A stretch of DNA of 64,000 nucleotides from positions 1-64,000 of the forward strand of contig JBEBJI010000006.1 of the NCBI GenBank assembly GCA_040079935.1, written 5' to 3'. This document shows, piece after piece, positions 1-8,089 of this stretch. A model generated the notes under the pieces. It was not told the origin of the DNA and ran no database searches. It worked only from the letters and a program-made list of their open reading frames with translations. Numbering within the stretch: position 1 is the stretch's first letter; each line of letters opens with the position of its first letter. The DNA comes from Methylotenera_A sp040079935. Its GTDB lineage: Bacteria > Pseudomonadota > Gammaproteobacteria > Burkholderiales > Methylophilaceae. Made by a program: the position numbers and the translations under genes.

Positions 1-1217
1 TCTGGCTCTAACAAATCGGCAGGGCGGCAAGTAATTACTTCACCATCACCTACGGCCAATTGTTTTACTTTATCGTTTACAGGCGCGGGTGATTTGCCGT
101 ATTGCCCTAAGAAATAGTTTTTGACTTCATTGGTAATCGATTTGTAGCGTTGGCCTGTCATTACGTTTAGCACAGCTTGTGTGCCAACAATTTGCGAGGT
201 CGGCGTAACAAGTGGTGGATAGCCCAAATCATGACGTACGCGTGGGATTTCAGCCAACACTGCATCCATTTTATCTAATGCACCTTGTTCTTTTAGCTGG
301 TTCGACAAGTTAGAAATCATACCGCCTGGCACCATATTGACTAACACGCGTGTATCAACGCCAGTAAAATCACTTTCATACTGCCAGTATTTTTTGCGTA
401 CTTCGCGGAAATAGGCGGTGATTTCTTGTAGCTTAGCCAATTCAATACCTGTGTCATATTCTGTGCCTTGCAAGGCCGCTACCATGCTCTCGGTTGAAGG
501 GTGACTTGCACCTTCTGCAAAAGATGAGTTACAGGTGTCAATAATGGAGGCGCCATTTTCAACCGCTTTCATTAAAGCAATGCTAGCGAAGCCAGATGTA
601 GCATGGCTGTGCACGTGAATAGGCAAGCTTACTGCAGATTTAAGCGATTTAACCAAATCACCCGCCGCTTGTGGTGTGAGTAAGCCAGCCATATCTTTAA
701 TGCCGATGCTGTCTGCGCCAATTTCTTCCAATTCTTTGGCCATAGCAACAAAGTAAGCGTTATCGTGTACCGGGCTGGTAGTGTAAGACAACGTACCGAT
801 GGCGTGCTTTTTAACTTTTTTAACTGCCTTAATTGCTTCACGCAAGTTACGCACGTCGTTTAAGGCGTCAAATACGCGAAACACATCGACCCCGTTATCG
901 GCTGACTTTTTCACAAAGGCATTTACCACATCGTCAGAATAATGGCGATAGCCGAGCAGATTTTGACCGCGCAATAACATATTAACCTGGCTGTTAGGCA
1001 AGGCTTTGCGTAACTTTGCGAGACGCTCCCACGGGTCTTCCTTGAGGAATCGTACGCAGGCATCAAAGGTGGCACCACCCCAAGCCTCAATTGACCAAAA
1101 ACCAATGTCGTCCAGCTTAGAACAAATCGGCAGCATGTCATCGGTGCGCATGCGCGTTGCAATTAACGATTGATGACCGTCGCGTAAAACCAGTTCAGTG
1201 ATGTGTATTTTGCTCAT
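1..1217 (-). CDS. pycB: Pyruvate carboxylase subunit B / oxaloacetate decarboxylase alpha (partial, C-terminus outside window)
   Basis: This is the carboxyltransferase subunit that moves CO2 from carboxybiotin to pyruvate, or the reverse in the decarboxylase. The frame is open from an ATG at 1217 to the window edge, so about 405 of roughly 600 residues are present and the biotinyl domain is not seen. The N-terminus reads MSKIHITELVLRDGHQSL, followed by ATRMRTDDMLP and WGGATFDA. These are the metal-binding TIM-barrel signatures of the OadA/PycB family. The biotin carboxylase subunit lies just upstream on the same strand, separated by a small membrane ORF. That pairing favours an anaplerotic two-subunit pyruvate carboxylase over a sodium-pumping decarboxylase, because no oadB/oadG is visible in the window. 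Confidence 0.9.
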   Translation of the reverse strand, partial: MSKIHITELVLRDGHQSLIATRMRTDDMLPICSKLDDIGFWSIEAWGGATFDACVRFLKEDPWERLAKLRKALPNSQVNMLLRGQNLLGYRHYSDDVVNAFVKKSADNGVDVFRVFDALNDVRNLREAIKAVKKVKKHAIGTLSYTTSPVHDNAYFVAMAKELEEIGADSIGIKDMAGLLTPQAAGDLVKSLKSAVSLPIHVHSHATSGFASIALMKAVENGASIIDTCNSSFAEGASHPSTESMVAALQGTEYDTGIELAKLQEITAYFREVRKKYWQYESDFTGVDTRVLVNMVPGGMISNLSNQLKEQGALDKMDAVLAEIPRVRHDLGYPPLVTPTSQIVGTQAVLNVMTGQRYKSITNEVKNYFLGQYGKSPAPVNDKVKQLAVGDGEVITCRPADLLEP

Positions 1218-1256
1218 AATTTTAATCAATTATTTCAATGTTAATGTAATTTTAAT

Positions 1257-1526
1257 TTACTTTGCAGTACTTACTTTTGTTTTTGTAAAGCCTGACTTAA
1301 CTAAATAAGTCATTGTCCAATAAACACCAAAAATAAAACCGCTAACTCCAGTAATAATAGACAAGAGTATTATCAGAGATTTGCTAATTCCAAGCATCTT
1401 CGCTAAATAAGCAATTGCTATCATGCCTACTACAGTGCAGATCGTGGCAATTGACACCCTTAAAACAACCATAATAACTACTTCAAGCTTACTTGGTGTC
1501 TTTGCAAGCATTTTAAATGCCTTCAT
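1257..1526 (-). CDS. Small hypothetical membrane protein between pycA and pycB
   Basis: I do not recognise this family. The product is about 89 residues from the ATG at 1526 and begins MKAFKMLAKTPSK. Two hydrophobic stretches fill the middle and C-terminal half, followed by a basic tail ending KTKVSTAK. The chosen ATG overlaps the last codons of the biotin carboxylase gene, which suggests translational coupling. A later ATG at 1511 is also possible. A longer frame reading further into the upstream gene is less likely. By position it is co-transcribed with both carboxylase subunits. Whether it serves the enzyme, as small membrane subunits do in decarboxylase pumps, is speculation; it does not look like OadG by sequence. 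Confidence 0.5.
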   Translation of the reverse strand: MKAFKMLAKTPSKLEVVIMVVLRVSIATICTVVGMIAIAYLAKMLGISKSLIILLSIITGVSGFIFGVYWTMTYLVKSGFTKTKVSTAK

Positions 1527-2931
1527 GCGCCGCAATGGCTGCCGAAATCGCCGCAGCAAACAGTTCTGGCGGTAACTCGGTGGCGTAATTAGTGAGTTCT
1601 GGATGTGTTTCTACAAAGCTGGTGTTGAAATCAGCGTTCTTAAAATCTGGGTGCTTCATAATTTCTTGATAATAGGGAATCGTGGTTTTGACTCCATATA
1701 CCACCATATCGCCCAAAGCGCGCCTTCCCCGCTCAACAACGCTTGGCCAATCGAGTGCCCAAACTGTGAGCTTAGCGCACATGGAATCGTAATAAGGTGG
1801 AATCACATAGCCTGAGTAAATCGCAGCATCCATGCGCACGCCAGGGCCGCCGGGTGAGTAATAACGCGTAATTTTGCCAAAGCTGGGTAAAAAGTCGTTT
1901 TTGGGATCTTCAGCATTGATTCTGTATTCCATAGCAAAACCGCGAAAGCTAATTTCGCTTTGCTTGTAACGCAACGGTAAGCCATAAGCGATGCGAATTT
2001 GCTCTTGTACAATATCCACGCCAGTAATGGTCTCGGTGACGGTGTGCTCTACTTGCAGGCGTGTATTCATTTCCATAAAGTAAAACGTATTATTTTGATC
2101 TAGTAAAAACTCTACCGTGCCGGCGTTTTCATAGCCAACTGCTTTAGCCGCTTTGACCGCCAAGCCGCCAATATACTCGCGTTGCGCTTGGCTTAATTGC
2201 GGGGAGGGCGCAATTTCAATGAGTTTTTGATTGCGTCGTTGAATTGAGCAGTCGCGCTCAAATAAATGGATGACATTGCCTTGGCTATCAGCCATGACTT
2301 GCACTTCGATATGGCGAGGATGCACCACGCATTTTTCTAAAAATACTTCTGGTTTGCCAAATGCTTTACTGGCCTCAGAAATCACTCGGTCGTAATTTGT
2401 GAGTAAATCTTTTTCGCTGTCGCAACGGCGAATACCACGCCCGCCACCGCCGTTAGTGGCTTTTAGCATCACTGGGTAGCCGATTTTTTTGGCTAAGGCG
2501 ACCGCTTCATCTAAATCAGCCAAGTTCCCATCACTGCCAGGTGTGCAGGGGATGCCCGCTCCAGTCATGGCTTTGCGCGCTTCAATTTTATCGCCCATTT
2601 GACGTATTACGGATGCATTTGGCCCAATGAATTTAATACCGCGACGGGCGCAGATGTCAGCCAGCTCTGGGTTTTCTGACAAAAATCCATATCCAGGGTG
2701 CAAAGCATCACAGCCTGCGGCAACTGCCACATTGACAATATTGTGCGCATTTAAATAGCCCGCAACTGGGTCAGCACCCAAATTGTAAGCTTCATCGGCT
2801 TTTTTAACATGCAAGGCATGACGATCTGCATCGGCATAAATTGCCACAGATTTAATGCCCATTTCAGAGCAAGCGCGTACAATACGCACTGCAATCTCAC
2901 CCCGATTAGCAACTAGAATTTTTTTGAACAC
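1513..2931 (-). CDS. pycA: Biotin carboxylase subunit of pyruvate carboxylase (AccC-like)
   Basis: This 472-residue enzyme carboxylates biotin using ATP and bicarbonate. The N-terminus MFKKILVANRGEIAVRIVRA is the standard biotin-carboxylase start. The ATP-grasp glycine loop NGGGGRGIRR lies near residue 165, and the active-site strand MEMNTRLQVEHTVTE lies near 290. A C-terminal extension of about 20 residues beyond the AccC core is present. Its partner is the pycB-type gene downstream on the same strand, so it probably feeds pyruvate carboxylation rather than acetyl-CoA carboxylase. An AccC role cannot be excluded from sequence alone, because the catalytic cores are nearly the same. The gene is divergent from yceD, with a short gap holding both promoters. 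Confidence 0.88.
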   Translation of the reverse strand: MFKKILVANRGEIAVRIVRACSEMGIKSVAIYADADRHALHVKKADEAYNLGADPVAGYLNAHNIVNVAVAAGCDALHPGYGFLSENPELADICARRGIKFIGPNASVIRQMGDKIEARKAMTGAGIPCTPGSDGNLADLDEAVALAKKIGYPVMLKATNGGGGRGIRRCDSEKDLLTNYDRVISEASKAFGKPEVFLEKCVVHPRHIEVQVMADSQGNVIHLFERDCSIQRRNQKLIEIAPSPQLSQAQREYIGGLAVKAAKAVGYENAGTVEFLLDQNNTFYFMEMNTRLQVEHTVTETITGVDIVQEQIRIAYGLPLRYKQSEISFRGFAMEYRINAEDPKNDFLPSFGKITRYYSPGGPGVRMDAAIYSGYVIPPYYDSMCAKLTVWALDWPSVVERGRRALGDMVVYGVKTTIPYYQEIMKHPDFKNADFNTSFVETHPELTNYATELPPELFAAAISAAIAAHEGI

Positions 2932-3037
2932 AGCATTGCCTTAATATCTGCCAACAAACCGTTAAAGTATAACATGCAAGCGCGCTGTAAGGGACATGTG
3001 GCAATACAAAAATATGACCAATTTATCTTTAATTACC

Positions 3038-3526
3038 ATGAAAACATTCATTATTAACAACTTGGAATTTGCACAAACTCAGCAAAAACTGATCGACACT
3101 TTTGATGCTTTTGACTGTGAAAGATTAGCTGAATTACTTGTGATTCAAGATAAAAATTCCGAGTCAGCTACAATTCGCTTCGAACTTACAGGCGATTACA
3201 AACGGTTTCGTCAGCCTAGCTTGCATTTGAATATCAGAACCAAATTGCCAGTTATTTGCCAGCGCTGCCTAGATAAAATGCAAGTTGAATTGGATTTAAG
3301 CTTCGATTATTTAATTAGCAACACCACTATCAATGAGCTTGGCGAAAATGATGAAATGGATTGGTTAGAAGCAAATAATGAGATGAATTTGCAAGAATTA
3401 ATCGAAGATGAGCTACTTTTGGCCATGCCAATAGCACCAGTGCATGAAGAAAATTGCAGCAAAGTAAGTATGCAAAGCGGCGAAAAACCAAATCCGTTTG
3501 CCATATTAAAGGATAAATTTAAATAA
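3038..3526 (+). CDS. yceD: YceD / DUF177 family protein, large-ribosomal-RNA accumulation protein
   Basis: The product has about 162 residues and carries the DUF177 signature. A Cys pair sits in the segment LPVICQRCLDKM, and there is an acidic C-terminal half containing DEMDWLEANNEMNLQELIEDELLLAMP. The C-terminus NPFAILKDKFK is the usual family ending. YceD is required for normal 23S rRNA levels in bacteria and plants. It almost always precedes rpmF, as it does here. I chose the ATG at 3038 (MKTFIINNLEF) because family members start just before this strand. In-frame upstream ATGs at 2996 and 3014 would add up to 14 unconserved residues. Confidence 0.9.
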   Translation: MKTFIINNLEFAQTQQKLIDTFDAFDCERLAELLVIQDKNSESATIRFELTGDYKRFRQPSLHLNIRTKLPVICQRCLDKMQVELDLSFDYLISNTTINELGENDEMDWLEANNEMNLQELIEDELLLAMPIAPVHEENCSKVSMQSGEKPNPFAILKDKFK

Positions 3527-3542
3527 ATCTGTAAGCGATTGA

Positions 3543-3571
3543 TTTACATTAAAGCGCAATTGCTTTAGAAT
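3543..3571 (+). promoter_or_regulatory. Sigma-70-type promoter for rpmF
   Basis: TTTACA (3543-3548) and TAGAAT (3566-3571) are separated by 17 bp and lie about 50 bp before the rpmF start. A housekeeping promoter here would boost the ribosomal-protein gene independently of yceD. Confidence 0.55.
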
Positions 3572-3624
3572 GCGCGCTTAGTTAATTTTAGCGCTTATTT
3601 TTAGCAAGTATTTGGAGCATCAAC

Positions 3625-3804
3625 ATGGCAGTTCAACAAAATAAAAAGTCACCTTCAAAACGCGGTATGCATCGCTCACATGACTTTTTAGTAAACCCAC
3701 CGTTAGCCGTAGAGCCAACCACAGGCGAAACACATTTGCGTCACCACATTAGCCCAAGCGGCTATTACCGTGGTCGTAAAGTAGTGGCAACAAAAGGCGA
3801 GTAA
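3625..3804 (+). CDS. rpmF: 50S ribosomal protein L32
   Basis: The product has 59 residues and begins MAVQQNKKSPSKRGMHRSHD, the hallmark L32 start. The C-terminal half reads ETHLRHHISPSGYYRGRKV. A GGAG-containing ribosome-binding site lies shortly upstream. It sits between yceD and plsX, the standard order. No zinc-binding Cys motif is present, so this is the Cys-minus form of L32. Confidence 0.97.
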   Translation: MAVQQNKKSPSKRGMHRSHDFLVNPPLAVEPTTGETHLRHHISPSGYYRGRKVVATKGE

Positions 3805-3839
3805 ACTCACTTTTGCCACCGCAATTTGCTTCAACCAAT

Positions 3840-3868
3840 ACGCCGCGCTCTCAATTTAGTGCGGCGTT
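3840..3868 (+). terminator. Hairpin after rpmF, possible weak terminator
   Basis: The arms ACGCCGC and GCGGCGT flank a loop of about 14 nt. There is no long T-run, so it would be a weak terminator or an attenuator before plsX. Confidence 0.4.
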
Positions 3869-3928
3869 TGCACATATAGTATTTGTAAACTAGCGTTGAC
3901 AACCTTTGAATAATTACATCTAATTCGA

Positions 3929-4978
3929 ATGATGGATATTACAATTGTCATTGATGCGATGGGGGGGGATCACGGCCCACACGTCACCGTTCCTGCCGCG
4001 CTCAACGCGTTGAAAGAAGACAGCCAGCTCAATGTTGTGTTGGTTGGTTTGCAATATGCCATTCAAGCGGAACTCAAAGTGCTCAAAACAAGCACCAGCC
4101 CACGTTTGCGCATTCATCACAGCACTGAAGTAGTGTTAATGGATGAATCGCCGCAAAGTGCCTTAAAAAACAAAAAAGATTCTTCCATGCGCGTGGCGAT
4201 TAATTTGGTGAAGTCTGGCGAGGCGCATGCTTGCGTGAGCGCAGGCAACACTGGCGCGCTGATGGCGACTGCGCGTTTCGTACTTAAAACCTTGCCTGGC
4301 ATTGATAGGCCTGCTATTGCTAGCGCGCTACCAAGTGAAAAAGGTGATACACATATGCTCGATTTAGGTGCAAATGCAGATTGTACGCCAGAGCAATTGT
4401 TGCAATTTGCCATTATGGGTGCGATGTTGGTGAGTTGCGTGGAAAACAAGCCAAACCCGACGGTAGGTTTGTTGAATATAGGCTCTGAGGACATTAAAGG
4501 CAACGAAGTGGTGAAGCAAACCGCCGAATTATTGCGCGCCAGCCATTTGAATTTTTATGGCAACGTAGAAGGCGACGATATTTTTAAAGGCACGGTAGAT
4601 GTAGTAGTGTGCGACGGTTTTGTGGGCAATGTGGCGCTAAAAACCACCGAAGGTTTGGCGCATATGATGGGCAAATTTTTAACGCAAGAATTTAAAAGAA
4701 ATTGGCTGACTAAAATCATGGCTTTAGGTGCAATGCCAGTATTAAAGGCCTTCAAAAAGCGCTTAGATCCTAGGCTTTACAATGGAGCGAGTTTTTTAGG
4801 CTTGCGTGGCATTGTGGTAAAAAGTCATGGCGGAGCAGATGTTGTGGCGTTTAATCACGCCATTCACGTGGCAATAAAAGAAGCACGTAGCGGCGTATTG
4901 CAACGCATTACACAGCAATTAGAAATTGAACATATTCAGCCAACTTTGTCTGCTGATATAGAAGGCAATGTGCAATGA
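3929..4978 (+). CDS. plsX: Phosphate acyltransferase PlsX
   Basis: PlsX makes acyl-phosphate from acyl-ACP at the start of phospholipid synthesis. The product has 349 residues and begins MMDITIVIDAMGGDHGP, the family's invariant start. Further on are SAGNTGALMA near residue 110, the DLGANADC segment, and GASFLGLRGIVVKSHGGAD near 290. The second ATG at 3932 is an alternative start. The stop overlaps the fabH start by 4 nt (ATGA), so the two are translationally coupled at the head of the fatty-acid operon. Confidence 0.97.
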   Translation: MMDITIVIDAMGGDHGPHVTVPAALNALKEDSQLNVVLVGLQYAIQAELKVLKTSTSPRLRIHHSTEVVLMDESPQSALKNKKDSSMRVAINLVKSGEAHACVSAGNTGALMATARFVLKTLPGIDRPAIASALPSEKGDTHMLDLGANADCTPEQLLQFAIMGAMLVSCVENKPNPTVGLLNIGSEDIKGNEVVKQTAELLRASHLNFYGNVEGDDIFKGTVDVVVCDGFVGNVALKTTEGLAHMMGKFLTQEFKRNWLTKIMALGAMPVLKAFKKRLDPRLYNGASFLGLRGIVVKSHGGADVVAFNHAIHVAIKEARSGVLQRITQQLEIEHIQPTLSADIEGNVQ

Positions 4979-5952
4979 CGGAAAGTAAAAAGATAATCGC
5001 CAAAATAGCTGGTACGGGTAGTTATTTGCCTAAAAAAATTCTCAGTAATAAAGATTTAGAAAAAATGGTGGCTACCACCGACGAGTGGATTTTTTCGCGC
5101 ACAGGTATTCGCGAGCGGCATATCGCAGCTAAAGGCGAGCATACCAGCGATTTAGCGCAGGAAGCCGCCTTACAAGCCATATCCAGCGCGGGTATTGAGG
5201 CAGGTCAAATCGATTTAATCATTGTTGCAACCACCACGCCCGATAAAATTTTCCCCAGTGTGGCGACCATGGTGCAGCGTAAACTTGGGCTGGCGGGTTG
5301 CCCCGCATTTGATTTGCAAGCAGTTTGCAGCGGCTTTATTTATGCGCTTGCCACGGCCGATAATTTTATTAAAGCTGGCAGCGCCAAGTGCGCGCTGGTG
5401 ATTGGTGCAGAAACGTTTTCGCGGATTACCGATTACACCGATAGAAGCAACTGCATTTTGTGGGGCGATGGCGCTGGAGCCGTTATCCTATGCGCCTTGC
5501 AGGCTGATATAAATAGTAAAGAAGGCATTATTTCTACGCACTTACATGCCGATGGCAATTACGAAAAAATGCTGCACGTGCCGCGCAAGCACGACAACAC
5601 GCCAGATACCGTGCATATGGAAGGTAACGCCGTGTTTAAAATGGCGGTGAATACGCTGGATCAAATTGTCGATGAAACGCTGACTGCGAACAACATGCAA
5701 AAGTCTGATATCGATTGGCTGGTGCCGCATCAAGCCAATATTCGCATTTTGCAAGCCACTGCTAAAAAGCTTGATATGTCGATGGATAAAGTCGTCGTCA
5801 CGGTGGATAAACATGGCAATACATCTGCCGCGTCGATTCCGCTGGCGCTTGATGTCGCGGTGCGCGATGGCCGCATTAAACGTGGCGATGTGATACTTAT
5901 GGAAGCCTTTGGCGGCGGCTTTACTTGGGGCTCTGCTCTGATTAAATATTAA
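4975..5952 (+). CDS. fabH: 3-oxoacyl-ACP synthase III (KAS III)
   Basis: FabH condenses acetyl-CoA with malonyl-ACP to start fatty-acid synthesis. The protein has 325 residues. The catalytic Cys is at position 118 in DLQAVCSGF. The catalytic His lies in the conserved PHQANIRI motif and the Asn in HGNTSAAS, so the Cys-His-Asn triad is complete. The C-terminal GGGFTWGSALIKY is typical of the family. It overlaps plsX by 4 nt and is followed by fabD. The PHQANIRI segment resembles the dispersed palindrome at DNA level, but it is conserved across FabH, so I do not count it as a copy. Confidence 0.97.
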   Translation: MTESKKIIAKIAGTGSYLPKKILSNKDLEKMVATTDEWIFSRTGIRERHIAAKGEHTSDLAQEAALQAISSAGIEAGQIDLIIVATTTPDKIFPSVATMVQRKLGLAGCPAFDLQAVCSGFIYALATADNFIKAGSAKCALVIGAETFSRITDYTDRSNCILWGDGAGAVILCALQADINSKEGIISTHLHADGNYEKMLHVPRKHDNTPDTVHMEGNAVFKMAVNTLDQIVDETLTANNMQKSDIDWLVPHQANIRILQATAKKLDMSMDKVVVTVDKHGNTSAASIPLALDVAVRDGRIKRGDVILMEAFGGGFTWGSALIKY

Positions 5953-5992
5953 GCGCTAACCCTTATAAATTTTAGTTTTAATAGTAAAAAAT

Positions 5993-6922
5993 ATGACACA
6001 AAAAATAGCGTTTTTCTTTCCTGGTCAAGGTTCACAATCGGTCGGCATGATGGCTGGTTTCAGCGACAATTCTATTATTAAACAAACATTTACTGAAGCA
6101 TCAGATATTCTAAAAGTCGATTTTTGGAAGATGGTGACTGAAGAAAATGAGTTGCTTAATCAAACCCAGCACACGCAGCCGCTGATGCTGACTGCTGGCA
6201 TTGCAACCTATCGCGCATATCTTCAAAATAATGATCTGCAAGCCAATATTCATGCGGGTCACAGCCTGGGTGAATATACCGCTTTAGTGGCTTCAAATGC
6301 ATTAAGTTTTGCCGATGCGCTACCTTTAGTAAAGTTTCGCGCGGAAGCCATGCAAAGCGCCGTGCCAGAAGGAGTGGGTGCGATGGCGGCAATTCTTGGC
6401 TTAGATGATGAAGTTGTGCGTGCGGTTTGCGCTGAAGCGTCGCAAGGTGAAGTATGTGAGGCGGTAAATTTTAATTCGCCTGGTCAAGTGGTGATTGCTG
6501 GCAACAAAGCGGCAGTTGAGCGCGGCATGGAGCTTGCAAAAGCGAAGGGCGCAAAACGCGCGCTGCCGCTTCCAGTCAGCGTTCCATCGCATTGCGCATT
6601 GATGAAACCAGCCGCAGAAAAGCTGGCGGAATATTTAAAAAATGTGACGATTAATACGCCAATTATTCCTGTATTACACAATGCGGACGTGGCTTTGTAC
6701 ACTGATTCAGCTAAAATAAAAGATGCGCTGGTGCGCCAATTGTATTCGCCCGTCCGGTGGGTAGAAACCGTGCAAGCGATTCATGCGCTAGGTATTACTA
6801 ATAGCGCAGAATGTGGGCCTGGCAAAGTGCTGGCAGGTTTAACCAAAAGAATTGTAGCCGAATTGCCATGTAGCGCTTTGGTTTCAAGTGAAGCTATTTT
6901 AGATTTTATAAAAAATAATTAA
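5993..6922 (+). CDS. fabD: Malonyl-CoA:ACP transacylase
   Basis: FabD loads malonate onto ACP. The protein has 309 residues and starts with FFFPGQGSQSVGM. The nucleophilic Ser lies in GHSLGEYTAL (residues 89-98) and the catalytic His near residue 200 in VPSHCALM. Both are present. Immediately before the nucleophile elbow the protein reads LQANIHA. At DNA level this stretch (6233-6266) is a good match to the dispersed palindromic element, which is read through in frame without disturbing the catalytic motif. Confidence 0.97.
   Translation: MTQKIAFFFPGQGSQSVGMMAGFSDNSIIKQTFTEASDILKVDFWKMVTEENELLNQTQHTQPLMLTAGIATYRAYLQNNDLQANIHAGHSLGEYTALVASNALSFADALPLVKFRAEAMQSAVPEGVGAMAAILGLDDEVVRAVCAEASQGEVCEAVNFNSPGQVVIAGNKAAVERGMELAKAKGAKRALPLPVSVPSHCALMKPAAEKLAEYLKNVTINTPIIPVLHNADVALYTDSAKIKDALVRQLYSPVRWVETVQAIHALGITNSAECGPGKVLAGLTKRIVAELPCSALVSSEAILDFIKNN
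6233..6266 (-). repeat. Dispersed palindromic element copy inside fabD
   Basis: The stretch contains CTGCAAGCCAATATTCATGC followed by GGGTCACAG, the reverse orientation of the core CGCATGGATATTGGC with one substitution. It encodes LQANIHA just before the catalytic GHSLG of FabD. Confidence 0.65.
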
Positions 6923-6947
6923 ATCAATTAGTTAGAGGATTTATTTA

Positions 6948-7697
6948 ATGTCAAATATACTAAATGGACAAATTGCTTTAGTCACTGGCGCGAGCCGCGG
7001 CATTGGCGCAGCGATTGCGCAAGAGCTCGGCAAGCAGGGCGCTACAGTAATAGGTACAGCGACCACAGTTGGCGGTGCAGAAAATATCAACGCATCGCTG
7101 AAAGCCTCGAATATAAAAGGCTTGGGGCTTGCTTTAGATGTGAATGATGCCACGCAAATTGAGGCCGTGCTTAAAGAAATCGCTGAAAAATTTGGCGACG
7201 TGACGATTTTGGTGAATAACGCAGGCATCACGCGTGATACTTTACTGATGCGCATGAAAGACGAAGATTGGGATGCAGTGATTTCGACCAATCTAAGCTC
7301 AGTTTTTCGCATGAGCCAAGCGGTGTTGCGTCCGATGATGAAGGCGCGAGTGGGCCGCATTATCAGCATTTCTAGCGTCGTCGGCCATATGGGCAACGCT
7401 GGCCAAACTAATTATGCCGCTGCCAAGGCGGGCATGGCGGGTTTCTCGAAATCGCTGGCAGCAGAAGTGGGTAGCCGCAATATTACGGTAAATTGTGTTG
7501 CGCCAGGCTTTATTGATACTGACATGACGGCTGAATTGCCCGAAGCGATTAAAACTAAAATGTTAGAACATGTGCCGCTAGGCAGGTTGGGTAATGTGAA
7601 TGAAATTGCCGCTACTGTGGCGTTTTTAGCCAGTCCTAGCGCTGCTTATATTACGGGCGAGACGATTCACGTGAATGGTGGCATGTACTCGGCATAA
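6948..7697 (+). CDS. fabG: 3-oxoacyl-ACP reductase
   Basis: FabG is the NADPH-dependent reductase of the elongation cycle. The protein has 249 residues. The cofactor motif TGASRGIG is at residues 14-21 and NNAG near 88. The catalytic Ser lies in ISSVVG, and the Tyr and Lys in NYAAAKAG near 155-159. The C-terminal ITGETIHVNGGMYSA is typical. It lies between fabD and acpP in the classical order, preceded by the ribosome-binding site GAGG. Confidence 0.97.
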   Translation: MSNILNGQIALVTGASRGIGAAIAQELGKQGATVIGTATTVGGAENINASLKASNIKGLGLALDVNDATQIEAVLKEIAEKFGDVTILVNNAGITRDTLLMRMKDEDWDAVISTNLSSVFRMSQAVLRPMMKARVGRIISISSVVGHMGNAGQTNYAAAKAGMAGFSKSLAAEVGSRNITVNCVAPGFIDTDMTAELPEAIKTKMLEHVPLGRLGNVNEIAATVAFLASPSAAYITGETIHVNGGMYSA

Positions 7698-7724
7698 TTC
7701 ATAAAATTATTTTTGTAACTTTTT

Positions 7725-7752
7725 TTGTATTTGAGCAGAGTTTTGTTAGAAT
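7725..7752 (+). promoter_or_regulatory. Promoter for acpP
   Basis: TTGTAT (7725-7730) and TAGAAT (7747-7752) are spaced by 16 bp and lie about 50 bp before acpP. A dedicated acpP promoter fits the high demand for carrier protein. Confidence 0.45.
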
Positions 7753-7798
7753 ACGCACTTAGTCTTAAGGACTAATTTTCAATCAAAGGGGTAAATAG

Positions 7799-8035
7799 AT
7801 GTCTGACATCGAACAACGCGTTAAAAAAATTGTTGCTGAACAATTAGGTGCAAATGAGGCGGATGTTAAAAACGCGTCATCATTTGTAGATGATTTGGGT
7901 GCTGACTCGCTTGACACTGTTGAGCTAGTAATGGCGCTAGAAGAAGAATTTGACTGTGAAATTCCTGATGAAGAAGCAGAGAAAATCACCACAGTTCAAT
8001 TAGCGATTGATTACATCAATACAAACCTCAAATAA
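7799..8035 (+). CDS. acpP: Acyl carrier protein
   Basis: This is a small acidic protein of 78 residues beginning MSDIEQRVKKIVAEQL. The phosphopantetheine Ser is at position 37 in GADSLDTVEL. The ribosome-binding site AAAGGGG lies upstream. It has its own promoter and is followed by a stable hairpin before fabF, which would let it be expressed above its neighbours. Confidence 0.98.
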   Translation: MSDIEQRVKKIVAEQLGANEADVKNASSFVDDLGADSLDTVELVMALEEEFDCEIPDEEAEKITTVQLAIDYINTNLK

Positions 8036-8044
8036 ATTCACACT

Positions 8045-8067
8045 TCAGCCCTCCAAAAGAGGGCTGA
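8045..8067 (+). terminator. Hairpin between acpP and fabF (partial terminator)
   Basis: CAGCCCTC and GAGGGCTG form a perfect 8-bp stem with a 5-nt loop, followed by ATTTCTATT. The weak T-tract suggests partial termination that lets some transcription reach fabF. Confidence 0.6.
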
Positions 8068-8089
8068 TTTCTATTGTATTACTCATCAT

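Noticed and set aside
3929..3945. ATGGATATT at the plsX start as a palindromic element
   Set aside because: Only nine bases match and no arms are present; it is the start codon region of plsX.
5167..5200. GCCTTACAAGCCATATCC in fabH as a palindromic element copy
   Set aside because: The left arm matches but the core has a one-base deletion and the right arm is lost; the protein is typical FabH there.
5701..5770. Core-like sequence CAAGCCAATATTCGCAT in fabH
   Set aside because: The encoded PHQANIRI is a conserved FabH active-site motif, so the similarity is better explained by protein constraint.
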